From assembly GCF_001522545.3 (NCBI RefSeq), contig NC_031776.1:23841995-23905994 (forward strand): a stretch of 64,000 nucleotides of DNA. The letters are read 5' to 3'. The translations under genes and the position numbers were made by a program. This DNA is from Parus major. Lineage: Eukaryota; Chordata; Aves; Passeriformes; Paridae. Each line of letters starts with the position of its first letter. Within the stretch, counting starts at the first letter, position 1. The notes below the pieces were generated by a model, which was given only the letters and a program-made list of their open reading frames with translations, did no database searches and had not been told where the DNA came from. This document shows positions 47,645-60,863 of this stretch, in pieces.

Positions 47645-50600
47645 GCCAGAATGTTGCAAATGACATTTCTTTCTGAAATGTTTGCTGCAGAAAAAAGAAT
47701 TCACCATTTCAGCTTCTTACTTCGAGACTGAAAGCACTGACGGAGTTTGCACTTCTCTTTTTCCTTCATCTTTCATGAGGCAAAGGAGGTAATGGAGGAG
47801 ATGGAAAAGAGAGGATATAGCTGGGACTACGAGAGATTTGGGTTTTGGAAGTGCAATTGCCTAAACTGCAGTTTACTTAATTGCATGGACCAGACTGAAC
47901 TCATAAGAGGTATTTCAAGGCTGGCAGAGACCAATTTTGATCAGCCCTTGGTTTTTTTAAATATGACATGTGAAAGATGATGAAGGGTACAAGGAAATTG
48001 TTTAGATTCTTTGGGAATGCACAGCCCATACTGCCCTGAAGAAACCCACAAATTATTCATCTAAGTGCTCAGCACTTTGCAGTATCATCCGCTCTAGAGG
48101 GTATTTCATCGGGCAGTATGTGATCATTTAAGCTTGCAAGTTGGAAGAAAATGTATTGAATTCAAAAATACCAAGGGAAACCAGAAGTCTGTGATGTGAA
48201 ATATTTTAGTCTAATTGACTGATGCCTCAATTTTGGGCTGCTTTTGCTATTTATTTGTTATTGTTGTTTTTTGTCTCTTTATTGAGGAAATTAATTAAAA
48301 GAAATCAATCAGCGTTTATTTTTTAGGCAGAAGCAGTATGTTCAAAAAAAACCCCCAAGCCAAACCAAAACAAGTGGAAAATGGCATTTTCAACCGAGCA
48401 AACTAGAAAATATTACCTGAAAAACAGGTGGAGGAATTTCTAAAATATTTTTGGCATTTCCTTAGCCTGCAGAAGTACAATTATATGGAAATTGGTCTAT
48501 CTTTTGGGCCTTGTCTGCAATGCTTATCCCCAGTGCATGTGCTGGAAGCAGAACTGAGAGGGAAAGGACAGGGAAAGCTGTGCTAGGACATGGGCTGAGG
48601 TTTCTGTGTCCATTTTGGTAATCCTGTCTGGATGTGTGTCTGGCAAAGCAAACAGATGAGGCACTAGCCTCCCTCTTCTGTAGCCTGTGTAGCATACTGA
48701 AACTAGTTTGAGAAAGGTTTAAGAATCACACATAAGACAGAGTTGAGAAAGCAAGATTATAAAATGATGGTCCCTTTTTTCTAGTAGAGCCTTGCCTTGT
48801 AATACATCCTAGGAGACATGGTAGTTTATGGGAAAAAGATGGAAGAGTGGAGTGTGTGGTGTATGTTGAAATTTGATTGAAGAGCCAAAATGGGACTGAC
48901 AAATGTGACAGGAGCTGACGAAAATGTGGAACACAAAATCATTGGCAGCACACTGGGATCTCAGGGGGCAGAAGGCCAGAGGGGATATTAAAGCAGCATG
49001 ATGTCAATTAGAAATTGGTTTTATTGTGGGATAAGCATCCTTCCAAAACCATCATTAATGGGAACCTCTAAAATACTGAAGAGGGTGATAACATTCAAAT
49101 ATGATGCTTTAGTATCCTGGGTAGAGGGAAATAATAACGGTAATTATGATTGAAGTGATAACAGTAATCACAATAAATATGACCCTTTATCATTCTCACT
49201 GTCTTTGTTTATGCTTCTCAGAAAGTTTTGAGAAAAAGTAAAAAAAAAAAAAAGATTTTCAGACTCTGATTAAGAGGACTATTACATTGCATTTCCAACA
49301 AACTGCTTCACAAATCTGAAACCTTGAAACAGTTTGAGTTTGCTGCAGAACATGCTGTACTTGAGGCCTCTGCTGTCCTCTGCATGACAAATTTGCATTG
49401 TACTCAACAGATAAACACCGTTATTAGTCTGAGCATTTAGGGGATGTGATGCAGTCTGTTTTGCTTCTTGCCAAGTTTCAGTCAGCGTCTCACAGTTTCA
49501 GTAAATAGCTTCTTAATGTGATGTTAAATCCCTGCTTTTCTGCAAATCTCCCCTCTCTGGAACATGGCTGGCTTGGCAGCCCTGAATGAACACACAAACC
49601 CATCAGCCTGCCAGTGACACAGGCAATTGCTGCACCACGTCTGAACCTTTTCTGAGCAGGCTGAGCTGGCCTTGGATAAAAAGGTTTCTTCCAGCTCAGC
49701 AGCACTAGGATGTTCAGGGGCTCTTTTGGAGCTGAAAATTCTTTCCTTGCCACTGCCAGTGGGCCCAGCCTGTGCAGCTGGGATTGGCTCTCAGTGCCCA
49801 GGGGTTGAGCTCAGGGCTCTGCTCTCACATGCTGTCCTGCCATCACCTGAGGCAGGCTGGCTAAAGTGTGTTTGTTCCCTCCCTTACGGTGCTGTCCCAC
49901 TGTATTACTCCTCCAGACATCCACACTGCCCCTGTGGTACCTCCTCTATGGTCTGTGCTCCCTCAGCAGGGGACACAAGTGGGATTTCAGGCTGGGGTGA
50001 CTTCATGTCATGCTGTTTGCCTTCAGCACAGACAAAATTATATTGCTCTAAGAGCACAGAGCACCCCCAAAGAGGAGACAGCCGAGATAGGCCTCTTGGC
50101 CTGGATGGTGTGGGGTGTTCTGTGCTCACACCAAAGACACCCTCTCTCTGTGACTCCTTCTCTCGGCAGCAGGATGGAGATTTCCCTTAGCTGTCATGTC
50201 AGACAAGAGCATGGGCTCTGAGGTCACATTACCACCAGATATACTTCATTAACATCAGCTTCACCTTCCACCTCTTCTCACTTAGAACCTGTCACTTGGA
50301 CCATACAGCAAATAGACCTTTTGCTCTCCTATCACTCAAGCACTATATTCCTGTCAGGAAAAAAACCCTGATGCTGAACATCTTAGCAACTTTCAAGAAA
50401 ATTGCTGCTGAATTTCACTCTCACTGAGTCATTTTTGAACAAGTGGTGATCACTTATTTCCTTGAAATATATTTCCTTGAAATTATTAGAGATGAAGTGC
50501 TAATGAAATATATTCAGAATGCAGAATGTGGGTGGAGGATCAAATTAAAGAAAGCCATTATAGATAGGGAACTAGTAAAAATCCTCCATGGAAAGGCCCA

Positions 50601-52047
50601 AGCATACATACTAAACATAGATCATGAGGACAGCAGATAACAAGTAGCACCATCTTTTTCAATCCTTACAAACATAGTTTGCAGATCTTTTGGTAATTTA
50701 TCATCCTTCCTGTTCTAATGTCATGCTTTGCCCCTGAATGCTTTGAGGGATAAGACAAATTTCTTGTTAATATACTTTCATAGGAGGGAGATGAGGGCAA
50801 ACCACACCTGGGATATCATTCTGCTCTGCTGGTTTTATGCTGCTGTGATTTCAAAACACATTCAAGTTCAAAAATTACAATGGGAACAAAGCAGTCCCTC
50901 TAGATGAGGAGGGTAAATTTATGAATCTTTGATTGATATTGATGGAACCCTTTCAGCAAGAAGCTGTCACTGAACTATTAATTTATCTAACCTTATTCAA
51001 TGAGGAAAAAGTGTCTCTTCATATTTTTGCATGATTCAGGCCATTTACTCAGGATCAGTAGCATGTCTGGACTCTGCCTCCACCCCTATTTTTGTTTCAC
51101 AGGAAAAATGCAGTTGTTTAGCCTTCTGTGCCATATAACACCATTCCATGATGTGAAAATATCTGAGAGAGGAACTGCTCCAATTTTAGCTTTTTTGTCA
51201 AAATTATTTTAGTAAAACCAAACCTTCAAAGCTCCAAACTTCTTTTCCAGTAGGTAGGTTTTGTAAAGCATGTAACAGAAGGACACCGAGCAAAAATACT
51301 TTCTAAAATGCATTCCACATCAATACTGATCATGACTGATCAGACATTTCAGGTCTGTGATCTTCATGCTCAAAACAGATTCTGAGAGCTGAGCACGAAC
51401 TTTCTCTAGCCACCTTATGGTTAATACCTGTTTAGGAATTTAAGGTGTGTATACATTTCTGTGGAAGTTAACTGTGATGCTTAAAATACATAATAGATAA
51501 CATATACATTAAGCACTGCAAGAGGTCCAGAAGAAATAAATAATAGATTTTTCATATTATTTATTCACTTTTTGCTGAAGTAAGCATCAGTCTCCTACCA
51601 AAAGAAGCATGAAATGTTCTGTTTTTATTTTGCGGGGAGGGATTTTAAATGTCCTCAGCAAATGAATTCACAACCTTGCCATTGATTCCCAGTATGTACA
51701 TAAAGAGAACTTAGAATTCCATTAAATCTCATCATAACTTTTCTGTACATGAAGGCTGAATTATGAGTTTCCTTATAGTGACTGTAAAGCAGAAAAGTGA
51801 AAGCTTGTTCTCTCATGTGCTTACTAGAGATGGGCTGGGACCAAAGTGCCCTGCAACAAATATATGAAAAATACCCGGATATTGTATTGACCTGTAAGAA
51901 ATCAGCCAGTTCTGCACTAAATAAAGAAAAAAATTAAATATTTTTTTAAAAAAGGTATTTTTGATTGATCCTTTAATGGAAGATATCTGTAGGAGCTTGC
52001 CCAACAGTGCAAGTTCTCTAACACCATCCATGACAACACAGAGCCAT
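47645..52047. other. non-coding stretch, no gene recognised
   Basis: A GC-rich patch at about 49,560-50,220 carries a 172-codon plus-strand frame (49,672-50,190). It is Ser/Pro/Cys-rich and overlaps frames in other phases, as composition alone would give. There is an A-run at 49,240-49,253 and a 14-bp two-copy tandem at 50,455-50,483. No gene or repeat family is recognised. Confidence 0.5.
50455..50483. repeat. two-copy tandem repeat, 15-bp period
   Basis: TATTTCCTTGAAAT occurs twice, at 50,455-50,468 and 50,470-50,483. It is a local duplication. Confidence 0.85.
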
Positions 52048-52365
52048 GGAATCATAGAATGGTCTTGGTTGGAAGGAGATTTAAAGTTCATTTAGTTCCA
52101 AACCCCATGCCAGAGGCAGGGAACCTTCCACTAGACCACGTTGCTCAGAGCTCCAACTAACCTGGCCTTGAACATGTCCAGTGATGGGGCATCCACAGCT
52201 TCTCTGGGCAGCCTGTTCCAGTGCCTCACCACCCTCAGAGAATTTCTTCCTCACCTCTAATCTGAATATCTGATCTTTTGGTTTAAAACTGTTACCCCTT
52301 GTCTTACCACTACCTGCCCGTGTCAAAAGTCACTCTCCCTCTCTTTCTATAAGCCTGCTTTAACA
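52048..52365 (-). mobile_element. CR1 LINE 3' fragment, longest in window
   Basis: GGAATCATAGAATGGTCTTG is the complement of the CR1 3' end. It is followed in order by TTAGTTCCAAACCCCATGCC, CCTTCCACTAGACCACGTTG, TGGCCTTGAACATGTCCAGT, GATGGGGCATCCACAGCTTC, TCTGGGCAGCCTGTTCCAGT, GCCTCACCACCCTCAGAGAA, TTTCTTCCTCACCTCTAATC and TTACCCCTTGTCTTACCACT. This is the full order of a reverse-oriented CR1 tail of about 320 bp, 5'-truncated, with ordinary divergence and small deletions. Confidence 0.96.
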
Positions 52366-52534
52366 GCATCCCCAGGTAAGTGTATTTTTGCTCCAGGATT
52401 AGGAGTGCTCCCATACAAACTGCTCATTTTCATCTGAATTTAACTTGCATTATTTCTACATAAAGAGCCACACACTTTCCAAGAAAGCTGTCCTGCCTAC
52501 AGGAGTCACCTTCCCCAAACAATCTGTTCTGCAG
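52366..52534 (+). other. possible mini-intron flanking the CR1
   Basis: CAG followed by GTAAGTG (donor GT at 52,376) lies just beyond the CR1. About 159 bp further on, CAATCTGTTCTGCAG (52,520-52,534) is a fair acceptor. Whether this is ever spliced is unknown. Confidence 0.12.
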
Positions 52535-52644
52535 CTCCCAGCCATGCTGGCTGAGGTAGGAAGCAGTGGGAGGGTCAGCCCTGTACCCTGTCTGGTTCTG
52601 GCACTGTCCTCTGGGGCTGGGCCTGTGCTGAGTGCCTGGAGAAG
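52535..52644 (+). other. candidate cryptic exon, GC-rich
   Basis: The segment lies between the acceptor TTCTGCAG and a perfect donor (AAG followed by GTGAGT, GT at 52,645). It is 110 bp and open in its first frame (LPAMLAEVGSSGRVSPVPCL, then VLALSSGAGPVLSAWR). In-frame TGA appears within the donor. It is GC-rich compared with its surroundings, which favours open frames. The protein is not recognised; a non-coding RNA exon is as likely. Confidence 0.16.
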
Positions 52645-54863
52645 GTGAGTGGAGCTGGGTGGTCCCTTGGTAATGGCAGCAGGTTGTGAGGGGTGCAGTC
52701 CTGCAGCTGGCTTTGCTCAGAGCTGATAGCTACTGCTACAGTATGAGATCCTTGGGATGCTGCTGCTGGGGAGGGAGGACTCCCAGAAGGGCAGCAGTCC
52801 ATGTCCCAACCCAGCCAAAGGGTCCCATTTTTCTGAAGTACCCTCCCACATTACTGTGATCTTTTGTCTCTGGGGTTGAATTTTGCTTTCTTTGGAATAA
52901 TCCTTTCTTCCCAAGGGGAAATTATCTGCCTATTTCTATTGTGGGGAGAGCCAGACCCTTCCCAGGTGTCTATATGTGAAAAAAGATCAAAACACAGAAC
53001 TGAGATGAAAAAAGTTTGACTTTGAAAAGTTGGACTTTTGACAGAGCTATGACAAATAATGAGAAGAGTGAAGCAGAACAGGGAATTCACCAAGGCACAA
53101 GAGTATCCAGTGGAATAGTCAAACAATAGGGGTAGAAAAAAGGTACTGAATAGCACAGCTCAGCTGTAGAACAGTAATTATTTCCACTACAAGTTTTACC
53201 AATTAGTAATGGATTAACCCCCTCAAACAGTTGGACACATTTATCCATCCAAGGCTGAATGCAGAGACAGTCACAAAATCTTTGGCTCAGGAAATTTCCA
53301 CCGAGTGGGCTGAAAATCCCAGGGCTGCATGGCAGGGAAGGGTTTGCTTTATCCAGTGCTTTCATACCATTATCACTTTCATAGCAAAGCACTTTATCCA
53401 GTGCTTTCATAGCTGTGAAACAATTTCTCCCCAACAAAGTGTGCACATGGGATGAGCAGCTCCTCTCTGCTCACGAGCACAGATCAGAGGGCTCCCCAGC
53501 AGAGGTTACAAGCATGCACAGGAGATGATTTGCATTACTTCTTCATCTAGACCTGCCCTCATGTTACCAGGGACCTGGGCCATTTTCTTCTAAGACAGCA
53601 GTACCTCATGCTGTGGGATGGTTGAGGAGAAAAGAAACAAAAAGTAAAATCTGAATTGAAACTTTTCCCCATTAGTGGTTTTCTTCTCTTACTCAGTTGC
53701 AGAAGACACTAGGGGAATCAGGTGATGTAACTACCTGGCATCCTTGACAGGAGCCATGTGCAGACAAAATATACACTACAACTCAAATCTTCTTTCCCAC
53801 ACCTTTCACTATTCTTGGAATGAGCAGGTACTAAATTTGACTTGCAAAGACAACATTAAATCAGAGCCAGGGGCAAAAGATGTAGGCAGATATCTGGCTG
53901 CTTGGGAGAAACAAAGCCCAACAACCCAAACCCCCTAATCCATAAAAAGAGGGCAAAGAAGCTACTCTTGGTATCAAAGATGCAATAATAATTTTTCAAT
54001 AAACCATCTGAGCTAAACTGAGAAAAGCTAAGAGTTGTAGCCTGTGTTCTGTGTATCTATGCTCCTGGAAAATAAACATTTTTCTTTCCTAGAGCATCCT
54101 CTTGCTGCAATTTTTCCCTGTGTCCTGTAGAGTGCAGAGTGGTGTTTTGAAATTGAGGATCTATTAGTCTGAAAATAGGATAAAGTCTAACCCTGCTTGA
54201 AATTCTCTTTAGTAAAAGCAAGGCAGGCAGGCTGCTCTGAGTTATGAAGGTGGCCTTTTAAAAATGGAAATAAACAGACAGAGAGAAGAGATGACTTTAA
54301 TGAACAACTACCTGTGTCTTTTTGGGTCTCAAATTCCATTAGCAAATGGAGACTGAAAAACCAGAGCAGTTCTGTCAGCCACAACCAGCCACCCGCTCTG
54401 CACCTGAGCTTTCCCCAAACACATGTGCTTTTACTGCAGAGAAAACCTGAAATAACAGGGGACATCCACCTGCAGTTCTCAGCTTAGCAACAGTCTCATT
54501 ATGGCTATGAAGGCCTTTGAGAGAATCAGCCTCAGCTGAAGGGGCTCAGGAGTCAGGTCCAGATGCCTGACTGGACCCATCTTTGGTTTTGCTTTCAGCT
54601 GTGCATTCTTCCAGGGGTCTCCAGACATCCCAAATGCCCCAGTTTGGGGAAACTGATGCTTGATGTGAAGCACTAAATACCTTATACTCCTTCTCTAGTG
54701 TCCTGAACAGTGCCACAGCACCTGCCAGAGACACTTAACTCATGTGATATGAACTGCAACAATTTGAGGGACAGGTAAAGTGTCCCTGGGTGTCCTAGAT
54801 GGACATATGGTGGGTGGGGTAGCAGCTGAGGCACCAATCATCCTGTGCTGCAGTCTGTGTGTG
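52645..54863. other. non-coding stretch, no gene recognised
   Basis: Frames are 119 codons or fewer. A 20-bp exact direct repeat lies at 53,347-53,366 and 53,392-53,411. An acceptor-like tract, CATTTTTCTTTCCTAG at about 54,092, is followed by a short frame only. No transposon is recognised. Confidence 0.5.
53347..53411. repeat. 20-bp exact direct repeat, 45 bp apart
   Basis: CTTTATCCAGTGCTTTCATA occurs at 53,347-53,366 and at 53,392-53,411, with a third partial copy (CTTTCATAGC) between them. It is a local duplication by slippage. Confidence 0.9.
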
Positions 54864-55049
54864 CTGGGACAGGCTGCCCAGGGAACTGGTCATGGCACCA
54901 CACCCACCAGACTTCAAGAAGCGTTTGAATAACACTCTCAAGCATGTGGTGTTTTTGGGGTGGTCCTGTGCAGGGACAGGAGTTGGACTTCCATGATCAT
55001 TGTGGGTCCCTTCCAGCTCAAGATGGTCTAAGATTCTGTGATTCTGTGT
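54864..55049 (+). mobile_element. CR1 LINE 3' tail fragment
   Basis: TGGGACAGGCTGCCCAGGGA, CTTCAAGAAGCGTTTGAATA, GTGTTTTTGGGGTGGTCCTG, TGCAGGGACAGGAGTTGGAC, TGATCATTGTGGGTCCCTTC and CAGCTCAAGATGGTCTAAGA lead to the diagnostic end ATTCTGTGATTCTGTG. This is a sense-oriented CR1 tail of the subfamily reading CCTGTGCAGGGCCAGGAGTTGGACT. It is 5'-truncated. Confidence 0.95.
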
Positions 55050-56944
55050 GGTTCTATCATTGCAGTACTGCTCAAGAGGCCATGCAGGGCACAGACATAA
55101 CCAAATGAGTCTGAAAACAAGGATGCTATTAGACTGTGTCAGGCTGAGAAAATATGGATCCCTTTTGCCATTAGAGAACAAGCTGACATCCTTCATTTTG
55201 TACCAGCACCCTCCTGTTCCCAGAAAGTGCTTGTCTCACCTTACTACACCCTTTGCTGCAAAGAAAAACCTGAAGGAGGGATGTGGGATAATAAGACTTT
55301 TTAACTTTTTAACCATCTGAGCAGTTCACAAGATGTTGCACTGAAAGTGGAATGGTGCCAAATTGCACTAGGATCCTGTATGCCAGTGCTGACTCATCTC
55401 TCATGTTCCCTCACTACCACCTCCAAATCCTGCAGCACAGAGTAGGTAGGAAAATAAAGCCCATAAATTACCAAGGAGGATGGGGAAAAGGGAAAGGGCA
55501 GCCTGGATCCTACTGAGCAGCAATTCTATCTTAGGTCTGAAACGCCTGCCAGTGGAGATGAAGTTAATTCAGACTTGCCAGCTAGCTGCAGGAGACTCAG
55601 GGACCTCTTGCTTCCTCACGGCCATGGCATGCAGAGCTGTACCTGTCACAGATACTGGATGAGACAGATCTTACATTATTCTTATAGCTTTAGGGCAACT
55701 GGAGGGAGAAGGAAGGGAGAAAATCGAATCAAATGCAGGAAAAGAACACAAACAAAAACTTCCCAAATGTCTTCTACTTGACAAGGACCAAAAGTGACAT
55801 TGTCTGTTCTGGGAGCTGCTGTCAATTATTTATTAACACCTTGAACACAGGAGAGTAGCTGAGCATGTTGAGATTCAGGGTTTCTCTGTGTGAGTGTGAC
55901 TGAAGTTTTTCGCAAATCATGGCAGAGAGAAGGAGATACTCTTTGCCCTTGAAAGCATGCCTTTGCAATTCTGCATGTGGCACAATAAGGGAAAGTTCCT
56001 TTTCTTCCCTCCTTGCCTCCCTCCTCCATGCAGTGATCATCTCTGAAACTCATACTGGACTTATCCTTTTGAATGCTGGAGGGGAAAGCTGTCCATCCTG
56101 GAAGAGTGTCCTCCCCTTCCAGCGAGTCAGACCTCATGGATAGCATTGAAAATTGAATCTCTTTCTGGAATGTGGCAGGGCTGTGCCTGACCTTTCCAGT
56201 GACATCTTTCTTAGCTGAGAGCAGACAACCCCTCGATCTTGGTGGGTGTGGACACTTCTCTTCCTCTCTTTGCCTTTCAGGTCCTTCAGGGACAGCTGCA
56301 TTTCTAATTTCTAGCCTGAAAATCCATCAGCTGTGGGAAATAATGAATCTGAGCTCTGTTGGTGGTATCTGGGCTGTCCTGTGGCTAAACAATTGTAAAT
56401 AATTGACAGAGTTCCGAATTACTGCTTCCCATTGCTTCCCACTTCCTGGTGTAAATAACTTACACTGGTAAGCCATCAGATGACTTGCACTGTTAAACCA
56501 TTTACTTTGGTTTTGTGTTCTTGAGCATCTGACAATGATTGGCAAGCTTCTGTATGTGCAATGAGCTCATGATGGCTTCAGTGCTGCTTTCAGTCATAAA
56601 TATTTTGGCCTCCACATTTTTGCCTTTAAAGGCTGCTCCTGCCTATGCTGTTTGACAGCTGAGAAAGCAGAAGCAATGGAAGGTCATTTGCAGATCTTGA
56701 GCTGTTATTAAAACCTACTAGAGGAGCTGTTCCCCACACTCTTCCAAAAATACCTTCCTCTGTCTCTCTTCCCCACCCCCGTAGAACTCTTATTGATGAA
56801 ATTTAGGTATCTGTGTGTGAATCATTGATTTCAACAATCATTTCATGGTAGGATGTGTGATAGAGGAATTAAATTATTATGATTGCCTCATGCTGGGTAG
56901 ATGTGCTATCTCTCTAATTGTTTTCTTTCTTTTCTGTGTTTTAG

Positions 56945-57058
56945 CAATGGCAGTCAGAGGAGTGTGTAGAAGAATTTGGCTACCCTGGTAGTTGTGAAAT
57001 TGTGAGCAGTGCAGAAAGGAATCTCTTTTCATTGTGGGAGTGCATGTTAAGACAGTGA
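56945..57058 (+). other. candidate cryptic exon behind very strong acceptor
   Basis: A long pyrimidine tract (56,915-56,943) ending TGTGTTTTAG is one of the best acceptors in the window. The phase-0 frame reads QWQSEECVEEFGYPGSCEI, then a GTGAGC donor at 57,002, making a 57-bp in-frame exon. If the donor is unused, the frame runs on to 37 codons with TGA at 57,056. It is acidic and contains Cys. It is not a family I recognise. Confidence 0.18.
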
Positions 57059-58534
57059 CAAAAACCTAGACTTGGAGAAGTACAGTTCAATGAGATGAAA
57101 CATTTTCCCTGTGCCAATATCACTCTTGAAAGAGAGACTTAGTTATTCTCATTGCTTAGATCTTACAACACAAAGCAGAACAACATTCAGCTAGGTCTAT
57201 GAAGGGAGTCCTTGGAAGTCCCAGTATCACTGTAAGGCAATTGATCTTCAATTTCCAGCTGCTGAAGTCACTCTAAAAATATTATTCTTACATTTGAGGA
57301 AATGTTGTCCTCTAGTTAATGTACTATTGCTTGCTGCAAATGTTACAGCATCAGCTTTATAAACTAATGTATTTCTGCTGCTGAAGAGTGCACATTGGAC
57401 TGCTCTTCTGGTCAAAGTTCCTTGTCTATGTTCCCTTTGTTGTCAAAGGAGAGATGTGAGTTCTGTCAGGAAGACAATTTATCTTCCTCTACTTTACTAA
57501 CACCTTAAGTTGGGTGAAATGCCAAGGAGATAGCACCTTTCTATTCACTGAACTCAGAGACAGCCTGGAGAGTGTGGCTGCCCTTCATGCTGACTCTTCA
57601 ATATAGATATTCTGATTCCTTGCCTCTAGGCTGAAAAGATTTCCAAAGCAGCTCCAGATATTTCAGCAGGACAAAATGCAGTGCAGAGCATGAGTCTCAG
57701 TACCCAAACACCTTTTGAAAATAGAGCTTATTTTCTGTAGTCCTTTCTCATGTTTGAAAATACTGCTTAAAATGCACTTAAAAAAAAAAAAAGTGAAAAT
57801 GTTGTGCAATCTTAAAGAAAGGAGATTTTATGTAAAGCTGACATAAAAGGGTAGATTTACAAATGCAGCAGTATTAAGTCACTTCTAGAATTAATAGTGG
57901 GCTTTTAATTTGAGAAGTCTCTACTTGGAGACATCCACATCACCACAGGAAGGAAAGGTGATACCATGCTGTGAGGTCAGAGAGCTCCGTCTGAAAAAAT
58001 GATTGAATTGTAATTTTGATCAGTTCCTACAAATCTTTCACAGTTGAAATGGATTTGGAACCAAGGGACATCTTAATTGATGATTCCCCAAGATGTTGGG
58101 ATGGGCGGTGAACATCTAGGTAGTTTTTAAAACCCATAAATTATCAAGACAGTGATATATCAGCAACTGAATGAATAATGTAGAGATCAACATGGCTTAT
58201 TTAAATTTAGCTTAACCTTTTCTTCCATGGGAGAGCAAAAGAAGAATAATTGCCTCAATTAAATTTTAATCTTGAATATGTTGATCTGTAACTGGGTTTG
58301 CCACAGAATAAGTTTCCCTTCCCATATAGATGAGAAAGCATCTGAACTTGAAGTCTCCATACCAATATTGACTGTAATATGCCCAGAAATTTTGCTAGGT
58401 AGATATTTATGTGTAGCAGTACACATATCAGCTAACCCAAGGGTATTAGTTTTGTGTTCCTATTTTCCAAAGCATCATGTGCATAGAATGGAGATTATAA
58501 TGCATTTTCAATACAGCACATCAACAACACCCTC

Positions 58535-58551
58535 AAAAAAAAAAAAAAAAA
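58535..58551. repeat. poly(A) mononucleotide run
   Basis: Seventeen A residues, then AG-rich sequence. No retrocopy body is recognisable upstream, so I treat it as a simple repeat. Confidence 0.85.
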
Positions 58552-60863
58552 GAGAAAAAAGGAGAAGAAAGTCCCTTTATCTGAAAATTATTTTCATTCA
58601 GGTCTCTGCTGTACACAGTAAAGAGACAGTAGATGACTTTACTTGAATTAAAACAGAAATTAATATAAAGAATGCAAATGTTGCAATTGACTGGAAGGAA
58701 GGGGTATTTCCTAAGGTTGCTTGAATCGATAAGAAGCAGATTCCTTTGTGGTCAGCTGAGCTGTCTGTGAGCATTACAATTCCTTGCTCATTATTTCATC
58801 CAAGTGTAAAACTGAAAACAGACCTCACAGTTTGCATATTGTAATTTCATTATTTTTTTCTTTTTTAAAGATAAGTAGCCCATATCTGTTGAACAATTTA
58901 GGGACTGAAAGCTTTTGTGCTGTGAACTGACACTGCATACTCAGCATTGCCAGCAGTGAGGTCCCTGAGCAAGAAATACCTTTGGGCTGGGAGAGGCTCT
59001 GCTGTGCCTTATCCTTTTCTACTGTATTAGCAGGACAAAAGGCAAATCTTTTACTGAAGCTATAGAGGAATAAAAGCTAGAAAATATATGCATGAGATCT
59101 ATCCAAGAGTTTAGGACTCAACTGGCAATTAAAAGATAAATTCTGAGATGACAGAGCTGCAGACTGAGAGCAAGTCACTTCATTGTGCTGTGCTCTGTTG
59201 AACCAGTGGAAAAGGAAAGAGAAATAGCTTTGAAAAGAGTTGGGTGACTACAAATTCTTCAGAGTATCAAAGGAGTTGTTTTGCTGATCATTTCATAAAC
59301 AGGAGAATTGAAGCATGACTCAAAAAGAATTCTGCATTCAAAACTGCTTGATTGAAAACTTCACATCTGCTCCTGCTTAGGTGTCAGCCTGTGTTTCCAA
59401 AATGAGGATGCCTCTGGGTGCAGGCTTGCTGCCTGGAGAAAGAGGTGCCTGGCAGAAAGCATTTAATGCACAGATTTTGAAGCTGGGGTGCAAGCATGTC
59501 ACTTCTTAAACACCAAACCAAAGTAGCATCTCAATTATTTTTGTGCAGAACACAAAACCTCAGTCAAGAATGAAGGGAAATAATAATTTGGTGTTGATAG
59601 AAACAATTGGAATGCATGTCTTCTTACACTTTATCAAAACACAGTACTACACCTGTACCACTAATTGCTCTTCTAACACAGAATCATTTACTGTTTTGGG
59701 GTCTTACTGCACCAACCAGACTTTTAAGAGTTATATTCTCCCTTTGGGGAAGCAATAGTTTATTAGCATCTATAGCACAGGGAATGCAAGTCATAGGACA
59801 GATGAATAGGACAGAAAAGTATTTTGACTGGGTAGAGATGAGCCTTTATGGTATCACACTTCATTAATCTCTGGTCTCAGCTGGGACTGCAAAAGTGACC
59901 AGAAAGTTGCTTATAAAGGCTTGGCTGAAGACTTAACTAGGATAAAAACATAACATTTTTTTTTTTCCTTAGACTTCTGCCTTAAATACATGGTCATCCT
60001 TTCACCCAAAGAACATTCTCTCACCTTTCAAAAGCATTGGGTAATTCTGATCAAAGACAGTTAAAGAAAAAGTACTGTCGGGGAAGGAGGGAAACATGAG
60101 AAGGAGGAAAGTAGACCTAAGTGGAAATTATAAATGAAACATTATTATATAAGGCCAGTAACAGATTTTCACTATAATTAAGATGGATTACTTTAATAAT
60201 CCTTAAGAGCCTGATTCAGAACTGTGTTACAAACCATTTATGTGGGACTTCTGCACTCATTGCCTCTGTGAGGAAATTGCAGGTGTTTAAATAAGAGAAG
60301 GCTAAATTCAGTTTTTATATTTCTTCAAGCAGCCTCCTTCGGATTGGAGAGATGAGTGACTGCCTCAGATTTATGTGCTGAGAAGAGTGTCTGAGCCTTG
60401 ATAGAACTCTTGGAAAGTAATTACCTTTTGCAGATTTTACACCTGAACATATATACAGGGCATGGCAATTTGGCAAGGGGAAAAAAAACCCACAAAAGCT
60501 TTTGTGCACAGAAGAGCCACTGTTTGGATTAATGAACTGCAGAACTAACTTTCCCCCCTCCACAGATGTCACATGTGCCTTTAAAATATACTTGCTTCCC
60601 TTGAAAACATACAAGTGTTGGAAGATACTGTGCTTCATAAGTGAGACCATGACTATCTGGGAAACCAGACGGTGATGTTTCCATTTTCACAAGAACATCT
60701 TTATGTGAGAATGAGAAAAATTATAAAGAATGCTAAAACTCAGAAGAAATATGTAAGGTTAGGGTATTTCAGTGTAATGTTATAATCTTTTGAACTTTTG
60801 TCTTAGTTTTATCTGAGCTCACAAGTATTAAAAATAAAATAAGATTTCTTTGATATTTTGTGA

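Noticed and set aside
49672..50190. 172-codon plus-strand frame as a gene
   Set aside because: It lies in a GC-rich patch where several frames on both strands are open, is Ser/Pro/Cys-rich, and has no recognisable domain or convincing splice context.
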